From Gamsiella multidivaricata (taxonomy: Eukaryota; Mortierellomycota; Mortierellomycetes; Mortierellales; Mortierellaceae): 64,000 bases of DNA. The stretch is from the NCBI RefSeq assembly GCF_025024155.1, contig NW_026251733.1, forward strand, positions 372,001 to 436,000. The letters run 5' to 3'. A model generated the notes under the pieces. It saw nothing but the letters and a program-made list of their open reading frames with translations. It was not told the origin of the DNA and ran no database searches. The first letter of the stretch is position 1. Every line of letters begins with the position of its first letter. Positions 1-11,048 of the stretch are shown one piece after another. A program made the translations under genes and the position numbers.

Positions 1-521
1 TGTATCTTGGCCCTGGCAGTGCTCCCGGAGGATGCGAGCAAATTCAGTCTGTACTTTGCGCTGATCTTTGCGATGGGCGGTCAGACGTGCTGGCATCCTG
101 TGAATGTAAGTTGGATATTGTAAAGGCTAAGTTTTTATTGCTAACGTTGCAGCCATAGCAAATCCTAATTGCCTTTTCCTTTCGATAACAGGCTGCGTGG
201 ATTGCAGGGAACACAGCTCCGGTCGGAAAACGATCGATCGCGTTGGCAATGTACATTATTTCAGTCAATGCATGCGACATGGTTTCAGTGAACCTGTTCA
301 GGGACGAAGATGCACCTCGGTTCATTACAGGGTTCTGGATCCTGTTCGGCGCGCTCCTGCTGACGATCGTGCTGTTTATCTTTCAGCGTTATCATCTCAT
401 GTGGATCAATAAGCGAAGGGAAGAAAAGACCAAGGATTGGACGGATGCGGATTGGCACCATTACAACGAGACGACGACCGACGAGGGAGATGATCATCTT
501 TCGTTCCGCTACAGCTACTAG
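1..521 (+). CDS. Major facilitator permease, anion:cation symporter type (3' part)
   Basis: C-terminal end of a 12-TM major facilitator protein; the 5' part lies outside the window. Exons are <1-105 and 192-521, with a GTAAGT...ACAG intron at 106-191; frame is kept across the junction (phase 0). The readable part holds a transmembrane helix, the stretch WHPVNAAWIAGNTAPVGKRS typical of the loop and helix region of allantoate/nicotinate-type (Dal5/Tna1) permeases, then a helix after the conserved DAPRF, and a charged cytoplasmic tail rich in Asp, Glu and His ending at TAG 519-521. In this family the 'N.......KR' and 'DAP.Y/F..G' positions are well conserved, which supports the assignment. Expected to act at the plasma membrane, importing an organic anion or vitamin with protons. 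The substrate cannot be read from this fragment. Confidence 0.8.
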
Positions 522-1497
522 AGTTATTATGTTATAGTCAATAATTAGACAAAAAAAAAAAAAAGTCGATTGTAGCGTGGGTTGCGGACGCGTGCTCTGT
601 TGTCTAGAAAAAGGAATAGGAATGCAAGGTGACGCTTGGTGGGCCTCTGACCGGCTCCATCCTCAGGCAGATCCGTTAATTGAGGGCTCTCATTCCAATT
701 TACAGCCAATATATTGCTAGTGGTTGGTCTGAGGCTCTAATCCGGGCGCAGACGCTGTGGCTAAACAAAGACAAAGCGCGCTATTGGGCCAGACAACCCA
801 TAAGTGGTGTAAAAAATACCCTGACAAGTAGAGCTAGGTGTCTAAATTAGGTGTTTTTAGTCAGGATACATCAGAGTAAGCAGCACTCCCCTCATTGCAA
901 CGGAGGTGAACTATAAAGAGAATTATGGGGGAGCCGCTGCAAGGGACAAAAGGGGCTGCTTTTGGCCAGGCTTAGAGCAGCTGAAATTGACACCTGCTTA
1001 TATAGCGGCCCCTAGGCTGCCAAGGGGGAAGCAGGATCTGACTGGCCAGGTCGCAGAATAATTTTGGAATTGACACATCAACACATCACCACACAATCTC
1101 TGTTTTGCTCCCATCTGTCCATCCATCCATCCCCTTGATCGTTCCTTCGACCGGCCATGCACACGATCCCTCCCCCTGACAATCCGTCTCATTAGAAACC
1201 TGAACTCGCACTCGCCTCTGTCTTGGTCACTTTACGCACTTTTTTTCGTTTTATTTTGTTTTACAATACGCACACCCACTCTCCTCCACACCCACTCTCC
1301 TCCACACCCTCTTCCTTCCACTGCACACTTTCTGTCGTTATCCAGCACTTTGCACCCAAGACCATCCTTCCCTTGCCCACATCCAACACACGGCTTGGCC
1401 CTAGCACATCCACATAACGCATTAACTCTCGACTCTTCAGCCTATTCACAGACCTTCAACTACTATTCCCTACTAAAAAAAAAAAAAAGAAAGAGAA
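522..1497. other. Intergenic spacer
   Basis: No convincing gene. It holds an A14 run at 551-564, just after the permease stop, and from about 1230 a C/T-rich stretch with repeated cacacccactctcctc-like units leading into the next gene, as expected for its promoter and 5' leader. An A14 run ends a few bases before the start codon at 1498. Confidence 0.6.
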
Positions 1498-2893
1498 ATG
1501 ATCATGGCCCCAATTTCCTTGTCATCACCATGCCAGTCGAACGCAACAGCTGGGGATGCTGCTAATCTGGACGGATATTTGACTAAGAAGAGGGCCTCGA
1601 TCCATTATCCGGACGGTATGTCCTCGCACCTTCTCTCAGTCAGTCAAGGTGTACCGTCCGCTCTTGCATTAGGAAGCTGACATAATGTGCATTTACAACA
1701 TTTACCACTACTGTAGACTCCACAGCTGCAAAACGGATGTCTTTGCATCTTGGTCTGCGCTGCCGTTCGCTGTCCGAGTCCTGGGCATTTGTCTCTCCTT
1801 CTACAGTCGTGCCTGAATTCCCAGAGAAGAAGGACGGATCAACATCAACATGCTCTTCATCATCCACCACATCGACAGAGACACCATCATCGCCCGTTGT
1901 CGACACTAGCAGGACCAATTCTAGCCGGGAAATGAATCAAGAACAGCGTGATCAGGAACTCCTGAACACACTAACCTCTTTCTTGCGAGGCGAAGGCAAT
2001 GCTGTGGATTGTCATCCCACGGCCAAGGATTGCCGGACCATCAACGATGGCCTCTCGGCTGTCACGGCCTCTGTTGGGACCAAGACGGAATCAGGACTCT
2101 CGCAATCGGCTGGCCCGGTAAGCAAAAATATCTTGCACTCCATCTATGCGCCCTCCCCCTGTCCCAATATTGTCAACGGGGACATTATGATGTGATAGGA
2201 GAAGGCACTGCAGTGCCCCACGGATAGCACCATACATTACACTAAGCGCGCGTGACATAACTATTCATGCGATCGAGTACATGTTGCCAAGCCGAAGCTA
2301 GCCTAACTAACCAGCGATTGCTCTTGTTCTTTTGGACCTGTCATAGACCAACGAAGGGTCGGAGCTCTGTGATCTTGGTATGTGTACGACTCTGGATTGT
2401 TGATGAATTGTTCGTGGAAGAACAGCCTTGACACGCTGAGCAAATTTCAGGGGTGTTCTGTGCCGAGAAAACGATGATTTTGTTTGTCGTACAACATCCA
2501 CAATATTCACCAAAGGTCCTGCTAATTTGAACTATACATTTATTCAATCGGTACTCTGTAGTGGTCACTATCCGCGACTTTGCCTACCCAACGGCTCACC
2601 CGTACCACTGCGGACTGTATCCACCCGAGCCAGCATATGAAGAGTCGGACATTGAGGAGGACGATGAGACAGAGGAGGACTATGACGAACAGGACCAGGA
2701 TCGGGATTCGAACGATCGCACACAGGGACATGCTCGTGGTCTATATGACTTTGACGCCGAAAATTCGAGCGAACTAAGTTTCCAGGAGGGTGAATTCCTC
2801 TGGGTTCATTGCCGACAATTCCCAGGCTGGTTCTTGGGAGAGATGAATGGAAAGACTGGACTTGTACCTGAGAACTACGTACAATTGCTATAA
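1498..2893 (+). CDS. SH3-domain protein, Nbp2/Skb5-like
   Basis: Four exons: 1498-1615, 1717-2117, 2347-2377 and 2562-2893, giving 293 residues; all three introns are GT-AG and keep frame. The last exon opens with IRDFAYPTAHP, then a very acidic Glu/Asp stretch, and ends in one SH3 domain (about residues 238-293): GLYDFDAENSSELSF, the EGEFLWV strand, the GWFLGEM segment and GLVPENYV, all classical SH3 signatures. This order (RDFAYP, acidic linker, C-terminal SH3) resembles yeast Nbp2 and fission yeast Skb5, adaptors that bring PP2C phosphatases to MAP-kinase or PAK-kinase complexes; the family call is inferred from that. The N-terminal 170 residues are Ser/Thr-rich and not recognised. The start could also be the ATG two codons later, and exon 2 could begin at 1726. 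An AATAAA lies at 3007-3012. Confidence 0.75.
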
Positions 2894-3295
2894 CTGGCTA
2901 CTCTGCCCGAGGATTTAATCACCTTCACTCTCTTTCTGTAATAATCTCCGTTCTTCCGTACCATAGTCGCTGGTCGATTGTGGTTTAAAAGATAACCAAA
3001 AATTCTAATAAAATCTAAAGCAACCCCCGCATGGCATTTTTCTACATCCTTTAATGGTCTGCATTTTTCATATAGTATGCGGACAAAACTCTACTACTAC
3101 TATATCGGCTCGTCAGAAGGAGGCGGGTGTATGGTTCTTGGGACCTTGATCCTAAAAGCGAAGACACCTAAAGCTTGGTCCACTGCTCACTCTCAATGCC
3201 AACAGATATCTAGCAGACATCTATATTTTTCATGTCCCTTCGTTCTGTACTTGATGGATATCTAGCCTTCTGTCTATGGACAGGCGATAGCTCTG
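2894..3295. other. Spacer with poly(A) signal of the SH3 gene
   Basis: AATAAA at 3007-3012, 114 bases after the SH3-gene stop, is the likely cleavage signal on the + strand. Beyond it I see no gene; a 62-codon open frame at 3077-3265 has no recognisable content. Confidence 0.5.
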
Positions 3296-3560
3296 CTAAA
3301 CAGGCATCCTGACGCTATACTGATAATCCGGATCCTCCGGCTTTTCAGGGCTGTAATACCAGGCGTATAAGGAATTATCTGTTCTGGCATAGTGGAGGGG
3401 CCAAGGATTGATAGGTAAGTCTGGCACCGTATTCATACCCGCTCCGCTATAAACGGACTGCTCAGTATCCATGGCCGATAGACAGCGCTCCTGCTAACGC
3501 AGCACAGAACAGCCATGCATAGCGCTTTCGCAAGTCGTAGACTACGTATGGAAGTCTGCA
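3296..3560 (-). pseudogene. Possible coding remnant, reverse strand
   Basis: On the reverse strand a 58-codon open frame (3472 down to 3296) reads like protein (INPWPLHYARTDNSLYAWYY then SPEKPEDPD and a stop). Just upstream, in a different frame, is a short hydrophobic peptide, RYAWLFCAALAGALSIGHGY, preceded by YDLRK. Together they suggest a small membrane or secreted protein interrupted by a frameshift. There is no clear splice pair joining them. I do not recognise a family, and chance cannot be excluded at this length. Confidence 0.2.
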
Positions 3561-3819
3561 TCGGTTAATTCGCCAAAAAAAGGAAACTTGGTGCTCGCTA
3601 GGTCTCTGATGGACCGTGTCTCCAAAGTTTAAGTACTGACGCGGCGTTCCTGAAACCTTAAGTATCGTACTATGAATGGGTAGAATCCAGCGACCATTCG
3701 CTTCATCACCTCACACCACCAGAGAATGATCTTCCTCATCAGTTGCTAAATCAGCACCTCCAACTTGTCCTTATATCTATCCTCTCTATTTATTCTTCAT
3801 AATAAACGGTGCTCTTTGA

Positions 3820-4795
3820 ATGAGGGTATTATATTTAGAGGTTGTTCTTCGCTCACAAAGCGAATATGGAGGTCCAATCTACACCGGTGAATACAAGTTC
3901 TCGTCCCGCATTGTCCTTATCAGTCGAACCCCAGCCCAGCCTCTGTCGCCAACATATCCTGGTCCCTTATTTCTGCTTGGTAATGCACTGTTTTTGTATC
4001 CGTTCAGGTCAATTCTAGGCTGGAATGCCGCGTTGACCCCTCGAGCGGAATCTTCACCATAGTGTCCAATTTCACTCAGGTCGACGCTAGTCCTGAATTC
4101 AAATCGGGAGATCCATTACCTTTGCAAGCACCAGGAGAATACCAATACGATCAAGGACGGACGTCTGGTCTAATTTAACGACCAGCCCAGACTTCCGCCG
4201 AGAGAATGGCTCGCAGCAATTTACGCTGTTTCAGTGGCCCAACAGCTCAGCCAGCCAACAGCACCACTAACCTTGGTATGCTCACCAATATTAATGGACG
4301 CAACGTGTTTGTCAACTCGGGAACCTGGCTCTTGGTAAGTTCATGAGTCGTATGCTGAGGTTTTTAGAACGCTCCGCCCAATATTTACAACGCCCCGACT
4401 CCGGGAGTACACAGCTGATGTGGATACCGAATACCTCAAGGTGTACCACCCCAGACCGGTTGTCGTCACATCTCTCAAAGATAGCATTGATTCTGGCGAC
4501 AATGAGACTGAGGCGACAGTAGGATCTGACTCAATGCCTACGTCGACACCAATAGTAAAGTGGACAGGCCCGAGACAATACTAGGGCCATTAGAAGATTC
4601 GGCAGATCCTTCTATTTTTCAGATCCCATCATCGCTCCTCATACCAAGTATACCCTGGGCACCCGCGCACGACGATGAACCCAGCAATGATCAGCAGACA
4701 GAATCGACCGCTCTGGAACAGCTCCGTAAGCATCACGAAGGCATCTCGACTGGACTCAAAGCAATACACCCGCCATCACGGATACGCCCATAGCA
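3820..4795 (+). pseudogene. Decayed gene with phosphoesterase-like signature
   Basis: Protein-like sequence runs through this stretch but keeps changing frame. Segments: 3820-4062 (GGPIYTGEYKFSSRIV, then a hydrophobic PLFLLGNALFLYP stretch), about 4044-4178 (SPEFKSGDPLPLQAPGEYQY), 4206-4340 (CFSGPTAQPANSTTNLGML and NGRNVFVNSGTWLL), about 4405-4580 (TEYLKVYHPRPVVVTSLKD) and 4560-4793 (PETILGPLEDSADPSIFQIP). The block NGRNVFVNSGTW, preceded by FSGPTAQP where calcineurin-like phosphoesterases have a Gly-His-Thr-His metal motif, is the only family hint; here both histidines are absent. Frameshifts and stops are not relieved by good splice sites, so I call it a pseudogene. The family call is tentative. 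An alternative is a living gene with poor splice sites or sequence errors. Confidence 0.45.
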
Positions 4796-4799
4796 TACG

Positions 4800-5471
4800 C
4801 ACTCAATAATTAAATTGCATCCTACCTGCAACCATTGTCGTATTAAAAGCACTTTGCAAACATGCCTCCGAGTCGGTGGGCAAGAATAACCGTTTCTTTT
4901 TGTTTGAATGCAAAAACGATTGCACTTGGCCCGCAGAGAATTGCCCCTTTAGCTAGGCAGAGACGGATCCAGCTGCACTGGACTCGGTATGCATGAAACC
5001 GTTTGTTATACTCTTGTCGCCTTGATTGTTATACGCATATCAGCAGGTCAACCCTAGTTGGGATCGGCAGCGATTGTGCACGGCTTTAGCTATAAAAATA
5101 TCCGTTGCATTCCGGCTATGCCCCCACACAATGGATATGCGGAGGAGGAATAGAAATCAGGGGCAGCTCTTCGAACGAGGGAACCGGAATGAACAGCGGA
5201 TGAGGATGCATGAAGGAGTAGTTGCAGCATTGACGGGATTGAATATCGAAACAAATGCAGGCCTAATATTCATTTGTTTCCCAACAATGGCCCTTTCTGG
5301 CGCGTTTTTTATGTGGCATACTTGAAGACCTACACCGTTCATGAATCTATTCCTGTATTCTCTTGAAATACCTTTTCTTCTCTCCTTTGTCCTTTCTGCT
5401 GTCCCTCCCTAGGCGACATACTACAGCCCATCTTTATCATCGTCACCCTCTCCACTCCACCGTCGATTTAA
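4800..5471. other. Intergenic spacer
   Basis: No gene recognised. A 99-codon open frame at 5026-5325 has no family-like content. The last 110 bases are C/T-rich and probably form the leader of the next gene. Confidence 0.5.
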
Positions 5472-7700
5472 ATGTCCTCATTCTTGACATCCATCCAAGA
5501 ATCAGCCCGTGGGTTCCTCTGCAGTCTTTCTGCCAGTATCCGCCTCCGGTCTCATTCCCTCTTCAACTCCTCACGGTCATCAAATGAATCTCATGCCTCC
5601 AATTTACCCTATAAATCAACTGTCATTGATACCGCCAGCAATTTGGGTCATCCTTCAATTGACAAAACCGCCCAGCAACCATTGAAATCCATACCGGCAA
5701 CTCTGCCAGTGATCCGTGTCACAGAGAACCTCATAGATGGCGACTTTGAGCTGCAGATGCCGAGCAAACAGAGATACGAGTCCGAATTTTCCTACCAATA
5801 CCAAAGTCGAAACAGCAGCAGTAGTACCCTTTTTATCAGATCGAGCACAAACATCAGGCAGAATAATCTTAAATCGATACCATTATCCATACAGCAACAA
5901 CCGACGCCAACGTCGCCGCCACTGCAACAGGAACAGAAAGAACAGAACCTACCATCACAGAAGATGTCAATGGCGCAACAAGAGCTTCAGAGAGGCCAAG
6001 GGCACCGAGGGTCGTGGGAAAAGGGAGTTGAAGGTATTGCTGACACGGTTACTGCCCTCTCGATCCCCGCCTCATTGCGCTCCGTGTCGTTGGAGCCGTC
6101 AAGCCTTCTCGTCCTACATAGCACCCCCACCCTCGCTGTTCACACTGATCCATGTTATGGCGGCCATAAGGCTGCAAAAGTCACACCTGAGGCTATCACC
6201 GAGATTGAGGATGCAGCCCAGGTCGAGATGGAGGTTCTCTTCCCTGCAAACAACAGTGATGCCACACAAGGCAAGATACTGCCTGACACCGTCCTCATCC
6301 ATGACCTTCCCGAGTATTTCCCAGACGATGGCTTTGGCCGTAACTCTAGGCGATACGAGAAGTATGCCAGGCTCCGGCTCGTCGCCCTGAGAGAGCACCA
6401 GCAGGCATTGGTTCGATTGCTTGGCGAGCTTTTGGACACCGACAACCTATACCGCCTGAGCCAGGACCGACTCCTTCCCCCTGTGTCAACCGCCTGTCCG
6501 CATGATCGAATCCAAGAATCCGAGACCGGATCCTCTCGAAATCAATGCGCTTGCCATATACGCCGAGTTCATCGCCGCCAGAAACGTGAAACTGCCGTTA
6601 GTGGCTACCAGAAGGCGATACTTGACCTTTGGCAGACCGACCAGAACCTGTGCTATTGGTTGAGCCGATACATCAGGACTACTCGTCGTGTTGGCCGATC
6701 ACTTGACTTCATCCTCACATCGACCGGAGATTCGAATCCTTCGACTACGGCAATAGCCCCATTGGACCAACACAAGGTCGGGTCTAACAATGGAGTGTCG
6801 AATCCGGAGCTGGAGAGAATGGGTATTCTGCAGTCGAGGCTACTGAATTACGTTGCTTGCCCTGCCAGCTGTACCACATCTTACGTATCGACGACATTGC
6901 CGCCCGCTGATGAGCTCCTGAAGGAAAGATGCGCATCCACTTCGAGGTCAAAGTCTCGTAGTAATGGCAAGACTGTACCCCAGTCAACTCAGTCAGCATT
7001 GTCAAGCATTACCGAGGTGAAAGAGGCTTCTATGTCTTTTAAGAAGCCGACTAACGATTTCGCGCGCGACCCTGCACAACAGTCTTTCTCGCCAGCTGAT
7101 GAATCCGCACCTCTATCTCAACAGTCCATGGCCCTAGATGCCTCTATCCCTATCTCTGTCGCTATAAAAGACATCCCTGTCATCCCTGCCATTGTCTCCA
7201 AACGTATCGTTGTCATGACATCAAGGAGTATCATGGCATCGTTACCACTCTCGCCTCTACTGCCAGCTCCTTCGACGCCACCGCCAGCTGTACCTGCACC
7301 ATCGCCCCCAAGACAATATGGTACATCTCCATCTCCAAATCTATCGGCCACGATTCAACACCCTCGGTCTGCACCAGTGCATACTCCATCCCAATCTCAA
7401 CAGCCAGTGCAAAGACAAGAGATGCGACAGATAACAACATCAGGCAGAGTACGAACGTGCTTTCGGGACCTTGACGAGTTCGAGACTGCAGTCTTTGTGG
7501 GCTTCCATATGCAGAGTCTTCAAAAGACGAACGAGTTCTTGCACCAGTTCAACAAAGAGGCGATCCGGTCCCGCATCATGACTGAGAGATTCAAGATCGC
7601 ACGAGATATGTACGAGCATCGCGTGATGGGTCGGCCGTGGAAGACACAGCAGCGCAAGAAGGAGCTCCTTCGGACAAAGTGTTCCAGCAATAATGTTTAA
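5472..7700 (+). CDS. Uncharacterised 742-residue protein
   Basis: A single uninterrupted frame of 742 codons from ATG 5472 to TAA 7698-7700, with AATAAA at 7730-7735. I do not recognise a family. The N-terminal 180 residues are Ser/Gln-rich. A more ordered centre (about residues 275-415) contains VLIHDLPEYFPDDGFGRNSR, then charged helices around RYEKYARLRLVALREHQQAL and a region with several Cys/His (TACPHDR, NQCACHIRRVHRR). A long Ser/Pro/Thr-rich stretch follows (about 420-650), including a proline run near residue 610. The C-terminal 90 residues are again helical and basic (FRDLDEFETAVFVGFHMQS through to the KKELL tail). No signal peptide or TM segment. Likely cytosolic or nuclear with two folded parts joined by disorder; role unknown. 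Frame length and codon regularity make it a firm gene. Confidence 0.75.
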   Translation: MSSFLTSIQESARGFLCSLSASIRLRSHSLFNSSRSSNESHASNLPYKSTVIDTASNLGHPSIDKTAQQPLKSIPATLPVIRVTENLIDGDFELQMPSKQRYESEFSYQYQSRNSSSSTLFIRSSTNIRQNNLKSIPLSIQQQPTPTSPPLQQEQKEQNLPSQKMSMAQQELQRGQGHRGSWEKGVEGIADTVTALSIPASLRSVSLEPSSLLVLHSTPTLAVHTDPCYGGHKAAKVTPEAITEIEDAAQVEMEVLFPANNSDATQGKILPDTVLIHDLPEYFPDDGFGRNSRRYEKYARLRLVALREHQQALVRLLGELLDTDNLYRLSQDRLLPPVSTACPHDRIQESETGSSRNQCACHIRRVHRRQKRETAVSGYQKAILDLWQTDQNLCYWLSRYIRTTRRVGRSLDFILTSTGDSNPSTTAIAPLDQHKVGSNNGVSNPELERMGILQSRLLNYVACPASCTTSYVSTTLPPADELLKERCASTSRSKSRSNGKTVPQSTQSALSSITEVKEASMSFKKPTNDFARDPAQQSFSPADESAPLSQQSMALDASIPISVAIKDIPVIPAIVSKRIVVMTSRSIMASLPLSPLLPAPSTPPPAVPAPSPPRQYGTSPSPNLSATIQHPRSAPVHTPSQSQQPVQRQEMRQITTSGRVRTCFRDLDEFETAVFVGFHMQSLQKTNEFLHQFNKEAIRSRIMTERFKIARDMYEHRVMGRPWKTQQRKKELLRTKCSSNNV

Positions 7701-7858
7701 TGCCATTTTGCAGTCAAAGTTATCAATATAATAAAAACGCATTCCAACTAACGAGATGCAGTATATTTTATCACGCTGAGATGGGTGTATTAAGGTGATC
7801 ATCAAATGCTATATGATACATTGGTTTCTTCACGAGATTGGGTTGCTGGTCGTAATGC

Positions 7859-9581
7859 TTAATATAGCTCCGACGACTTCGGCTCGCTTCCTCTCGTGGC
7901 CTTCTCCTGCTCCTCCTTCGCAAACATCTCACGATCTCGTTGCTCAAGTCTCGGACAGACAATCCGGACGTAGACACTAAAGATCGCGACTGACAAATGC
8001 GCGATCCCCATCAGCACAAAGGGCGCGCCCCTCATCCAGACATCAAACAGACGTCCTCCCAGCTTGACCATGATCATGATACTAATCGCACCACAGAAAC
8101 TGAACACACCTGCAACGCTGCCGCGGTACTTGGGGTTGATGTACATGCCATTGACCAGCGTCATGCCCGTGACGATCATACCCATCTGGCCGATACCGAT
8201 CATGCACACGAACACAAAGTTGGATATGTGGCCTGGGGCTTCCTTAGTGAACGCAAAGGGTAGGGATCCGATAGCACCAATGATACCAGCGACGGCAAGG
8301 ACGGTTGGCTTCTTGAATTTCTCACCGGCATATCCGAAGAGTGGTGCGAAGGCCAGGCAGACGCCTTGGCCCATACCCGTCAGCGTGTGTGTGTCACCAG
8401 CGGCGGCACCGCAGGATTGGCCGTTTCTACACCAACCAAGATCGACATAGTGCTGGACGACCCAGAGAATCATGTAGGAGGTGAACAGAACTGTGTCTGC
8501 GCGGGCCTATGGATACAGAGAGAGAAAGAGAGAAAGAGAGAGAGAAAAAGATGTTGGTATTTGATATACATAAAAAACCCCTCTCTATAGTGCATTCATG
8601 AAGAATACGAAAAAAAAAAACTTACCACAAAACTCGAGAAGTACGCGAGCGCGATGCGTGTGGGTCGCGTCCAGCCAAGATTCCGTACTTCAGTAACTTG
8701 AGCGGGTTCTCCGTCACCAACCTCTCGAACGATGACGATAGCGACGGCGCCTTCGTCACCGCACTAACTATTTCGCTATGCACCAGCTTGAACAGCCTTT
8801 TAAAGTACTTCACAGCACCATCACCACCGCTATGACGTACATTCACATTCGGCATTGTAAACGCAAAGACGCACGCCAATGCGATCGCACAGCCACCGAC
8901 GATAATCAACGCTAACTGGATACCCTCGGCATCGTCCTTCACCAGCGTGCCCAGCTGATAGGGAACCTGGATCAAGACCATGCCGGAGACCAGTCCTCCG
9001 AGTCCTGCAAACATTCCCACGATAGCGCTGACTCTCCCGCGCTCATGCTGGCCGCCCGCAATATCCCCGAGTGTACCGGTCATCATACATGTGCAGGCTG
9101 CAGAGCCGAGGGAGAACAAGAGTCGGCAAAGCAGCATGTGTGGGTAAACATTCTTGACGTACGAATAGAGGATGAGTGCGGTGCCGAGAAAAACGAATCC
9201 CATGCTGTAGACAGGTCGACGGCCGATACGGTCAGAGAGGATTCCTCAGATGATTGTTGCTGGGAGCGCGAGGATTTCGTCATAGAGGGCAAGGGAGCCA
9301 GTGAGGTCGCCGATATACCCATTGACGCCGAGGAGGACGGTGGGGACGAAGAGCTGGACAATGGAGAGGTAAGCGACAAGGCAGATGGTGAGGAAGGAAG
9401 CGATGAGGTGGGAGATCAGGTTGAGATAGCCAATGTCTTTGTTGACGATGAAGGTGTAGAACAGACGACGTTTCGTGGGTGGAATGAGGGTGGTGGAGAC
9501 GGCTGGCGTGGATGACTCGAGAGTGGAGTCGTAAGGGGCCACTTTCAAGTCCTTGTAGGACTCTTCTATCTCAGACTTCAT
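7859..9581 (-). pseudogene. MFS transporter gene with premature TGA and frameshift
   Basis: A reverse-strand major facilitator gene. Exons on the reverse strand: 9581-8626 and 8506-7859, with a GTAAG...ATAG intron. N-terminal part: charged tail, two helices, then LALYDEILALPATII followed at 9248-9246 by TGA and immediately by GILSDRIGRRPVYSMG, the conserved loop-2/3 motif of the superfamily. The open frame thus continues past the stop without a shift; a TGG (Trp) codon there would restore it by one base. A second lesion lies near 8671-8678: after LLKYGILA the frame shifts so that WTRPTRIALAYFSSFV, the expected next helix, is read in another frame. The rest, six helices with MGQGVCLAFAPLFGYAGEKF and a charged tail, is intact in exon 2. 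Two independent lesions argue for a recent pseudogene; sequence error is the alternative. Substrate unknown. Confidence 0.75.
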
Positions 9582-11048
9582 TCAGCCTTCTTTCTTGCTT
9601 TCAGTCGTGGACGGGTGTCAGGGAGGAGGCGCGACCGTTCGTTAGGGTGTTGGAGAGTGAAGGGAGCGATGAAGAGAAGGGCCGCAAGAATGCGGATTGA
9701 AGGAACGCGAAGTGGGGGAAACCGCAAGGTAGCAAAGGAAAAGAAGAAAGAAAAATAAATTATGAGCCTCTGAGAAGGCAGCCAATGGAGGAGAAGACGG
9801 AAGATATCTGATCCAAAGACAGGTACTGGCATCTGATAACTACACACTCATCCGTTTCACGGGCAACACCTTTCTCTTTATCAGATTTTAGAAGCAATTA
9901 CACCCGGCGGACCAGCGCCTGTTCGCAGAAGAGGAAACATAGAAGCATGGTGAAGTTTGGAGACCAGCCTAGTGTTGAGCCATGTATCTTGGGGACAGAG
10001 GTAATTATGAAAGCACGAACCTGTCTATGGTGCCGGCTCTTTTTTTTTTTTTTTTTTTTTTTTCGCGAGATGCGGGGAGCAAATAGTAGTCAGCAAATGG
10101 TGCCACGCTCCGCCCATGTTTTTATTCTGTTGCAGTGTGTTGACGATCACGGAACAAAGAAAGGCGAGAAGCCTTTTAAAAAAAAGTGTACTACAGTACT
10201 ACCGTGCGCTGGAAACCACTCTGGAGTCGCGTGGACGAAGTTTCGTCCAAAGATACTAGCTGTGTGCTTACAACCAGTTTTTCGGGGAGCTCCAGACTGA
10301 AATCCTTTGAGAAGAGCTAGTTTATGACATTCCTTGTCGAAGAAATAGATGAAGGGGAGGGCCATAAACAAATGAAAACTGTTGAGCAAGAAGAGTTCCC
10401 GGTAGAATTCTGACTGTGGTCACGGTCTAGACTGAACTAACGCCCATCTTGTGTTTTCGATGGCAGGTTTCTCGACAATGTACTTTACCGGGCATTTAAA
10501 AACTGAGCTACCATAAATGGATGCAACCGTGGAAGTTTAAAGTTATCAGATGGAAATTCCAGATTAACCTGTACGCGACTACATCCGACAGTCAGACGCT
10601 GACTGCTTCAAGAAGAGAGAGTGCGATACCCGTTTTTTTTCTAAGGCCAACCACGACTTCACCCGTGTCTTCTGGGTGCAGGTGCTGGGAGTTTGACAGC
10701 TTTGCAGGCATTGTTTGACCCGATGAAATTGAGCACAAATTCGGTTTGGCCTAGCGCCTCGTGTGTACGAATCAAGCAGGAGCGAGGACGTGGGAGAATG
10801 CCAACAACATTCCTTTCTCTCTGCAGTGTATTCGAGTCATTACTTTTGAGTCAAATTCTTTGGTAATACAAGAAAAAAAAAACCAATGTGAGCCGGCCTG
10901 GGATCTGATAACGAAAGCTTACGGTGCCTCGACATCGAATGCATATATAAGCACCACTTTCTTCTCCTCCTTGGCCTCTCCAACCCACTCTCTCTCTCTC
11001 TCCACTCCCATCCTACACACCACCCTGCCACTACACAAATCTTCAAAG
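9582..11048. other. Intergenic spacer with promoter of the secreted-protein gene
   Basis: Contains a T24 run at 10040-10063 and no convincing gene. It spans the 5' flank of the reverse MFS gene and the upstream region of the gene at 11049. The last 70 bases are C/T-rich with a (TC)n-like stretch. Confidence 0.5.
10944..10950 (+). promoter_or_regulatory. TATA box candidate
   Basis: TATATAA about 100 bases before the start codon at 11049, followed by a C/T-rich leader. Position and sequence suit a core promoter for a strongly expressed secreted protein. Confidence 0.6.
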
